40,959 bases of DNA from Puniceicoccaceae bacterium (GTDB lineage: Bacteria; Verrucomicrobiota; Verrucomicrobiia; Opitutales; Opitutaceae), in the NCBI GenBank assembly GCA_007695295.1, contig REEB01000155.1, forward strand, positions 1-40,959. The letters run 5' to 3'. The notes beneath the pieces are model-generated. The model saw only the letters and a list, made by a program, of their open reading frames with translations. It made no database searches and had not been told where the DNA came from. Position 1 is the stretch's first letter; the number at the start of each line of letters is the position of its first letter. This document shows positions 40,403 through 40,959 of the stretch, one piece after another. A program made the translations under genes and the position numbers.

Positions 40403-40959
40403 GATTCCTCCTCGGACGTTGTCCGGCTGCCGATGCGGACAACCACCCGGTCGCCCTCCAAGCCGACTTCGCCCTCGAATTTTGTTGTATTCATTAGCCG
40501 GACACGAGTGCGCCGGATAACCTCACGGGGCAGGCGGATGACATCGCCGGACCGCAGTTGCATCAATTCCTGCACGGTGACTTCCATCGCATCCCATTCC
40601 GCCGTCACGGGAACGCGGATACTGTCGTAGGCATCGCTCCAGTCGGGCCGTTTTTCGACCTTGGACTGGAAAGCCTCGCGCTGGCGGCGGGCGTGGATGG
40701 TTTTGATAATCGGCTCGAGAGTGTAATAGGGCACGGCGACCTGAATGGTCTCGGAGCAATCGCCGATGGTGGCCTCCATGCTGAGCACGAGCATGATCGC
40801 GTCCTGCGGGGAGGTCTGGAGAAAGCGACCATTGCTTTCGCGGCCGATGAGGCTCGCGTCCAACTCCTGCTCCTCCTTCCACTGCCGGCACCACTCCTCC
40901 AGGATAACTTGGACGACCTCCTCAAGGAGATTCATCTCGATCTCGGTCAGGTAGCGGTC
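40399..40959 (-). CDS. fliM: flagellar motor switch protein FliM, partial
   Basis: The C-terminal part of FliM, cut by the window edge; about 186 codons are present and the frame is open to 40959 (DRYLTEIEMNLLEEV). Residues of the middle CheC-like domain (DASLIGRESNGRFLQTSP, LEPIIKTIHARRQ) and the C-terminal SpoA domain (VPVTAEWDAMEVTVQEL, LRSGDVIRLP) are visible. FliM links FliG and FliN in the switch complex and binds CheY-P through an N-terminus not seen here. An internal ATG at 40935 is not the real start because the family sequence continues upstream. Confidence 0.94.
   Translation of the reverse strand, partial: DRYLTEIEMNLLEEVVQVILEEWCRQWKEEQELDASLIGRESNGRFLQTSPQDAIMLVLSMEATIGDCSETIQVAVPYYTLEPIIKTIHARRQREAFQSKVEKRPDWSDAYDSIRVPVTAEWDAMEVTVQELMQLRSGDVIRLPREVIRRTRVRLMNTTKFEGEVGLEGDRVVVRIGSRTTSEEES

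Overview
The window looks like a chromosomal segment of a Verrucomicrobiota bacterium, most likely class Opitutae. This is inferred from high GC, a PEP-CTERM protein, GATTAC-type dispersed repeats, a SufT-type Fe-S protein, a divergent long PurA and a compact flagellar operon. I ran no database search, so the taxonomy is inference. No rRNA, tRNA or CRISPR was recognised.

Layout. Positions 1-10,000 read as an accessory, stress/signalling neighbourhood. It holds a frameshifted AI-2E-type transporter remnant, an SDR epimerase and a 51-residue glycine-rich membrane peptide. A reverse-strand three-gene signalling operon follows (CheB-CheR-PAS fusion, PAS/HisKA_3 kinase, LuxR-type regulator), then a forward pair (single-domain response regulator and coiled-coil lipoprotein) and a transglutaminase. 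Two copies of a roughly 260-bp element with 13-bp terminal inverted repeats interrupt this region, at 2167-2441 and 10056-10310, in opposite orientation. Each copy sits between long direct repeats that duplicate the 3' end of a neighbouring gene. This is the most unusual structure in the window.

Positions 10,400-30,300 are mostly housekeeping and metabolic genes: a polytopic membrane protein, divergent PurA, CNNM/CorC-type transporter, HisC, rhomboid protease, erythromycin-esterase-like protein, PEP-CTERM protein with a clear terminator, Fur-family regulator, TPR protein, NadA, an MFS transporter, SufT, SppA, LeuA (with a possible leucine-rich leader peptide), a ROK regulator, a GNAT acetyltransferase and an overlapping GH3/NagZ-like glycosidase.

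Positions 30,300-40,959 are one reverse-strand flagellar operon entering from the right edge. In transcription order it carries fliM (partial), fliN, fliO, fliP, fliQ, fliR, flhB, flhA, a degenerate flhF, a small membrane protein, a fliA/whiG-type sigma factor, motA, motB and a small Cys-rich protein. Genes overlap by 4 bp or lie a few bases apart. The operon therefore encodes C-ring and export-gate parts, the placement GTPase, the late-gene sigma factor and the stator.
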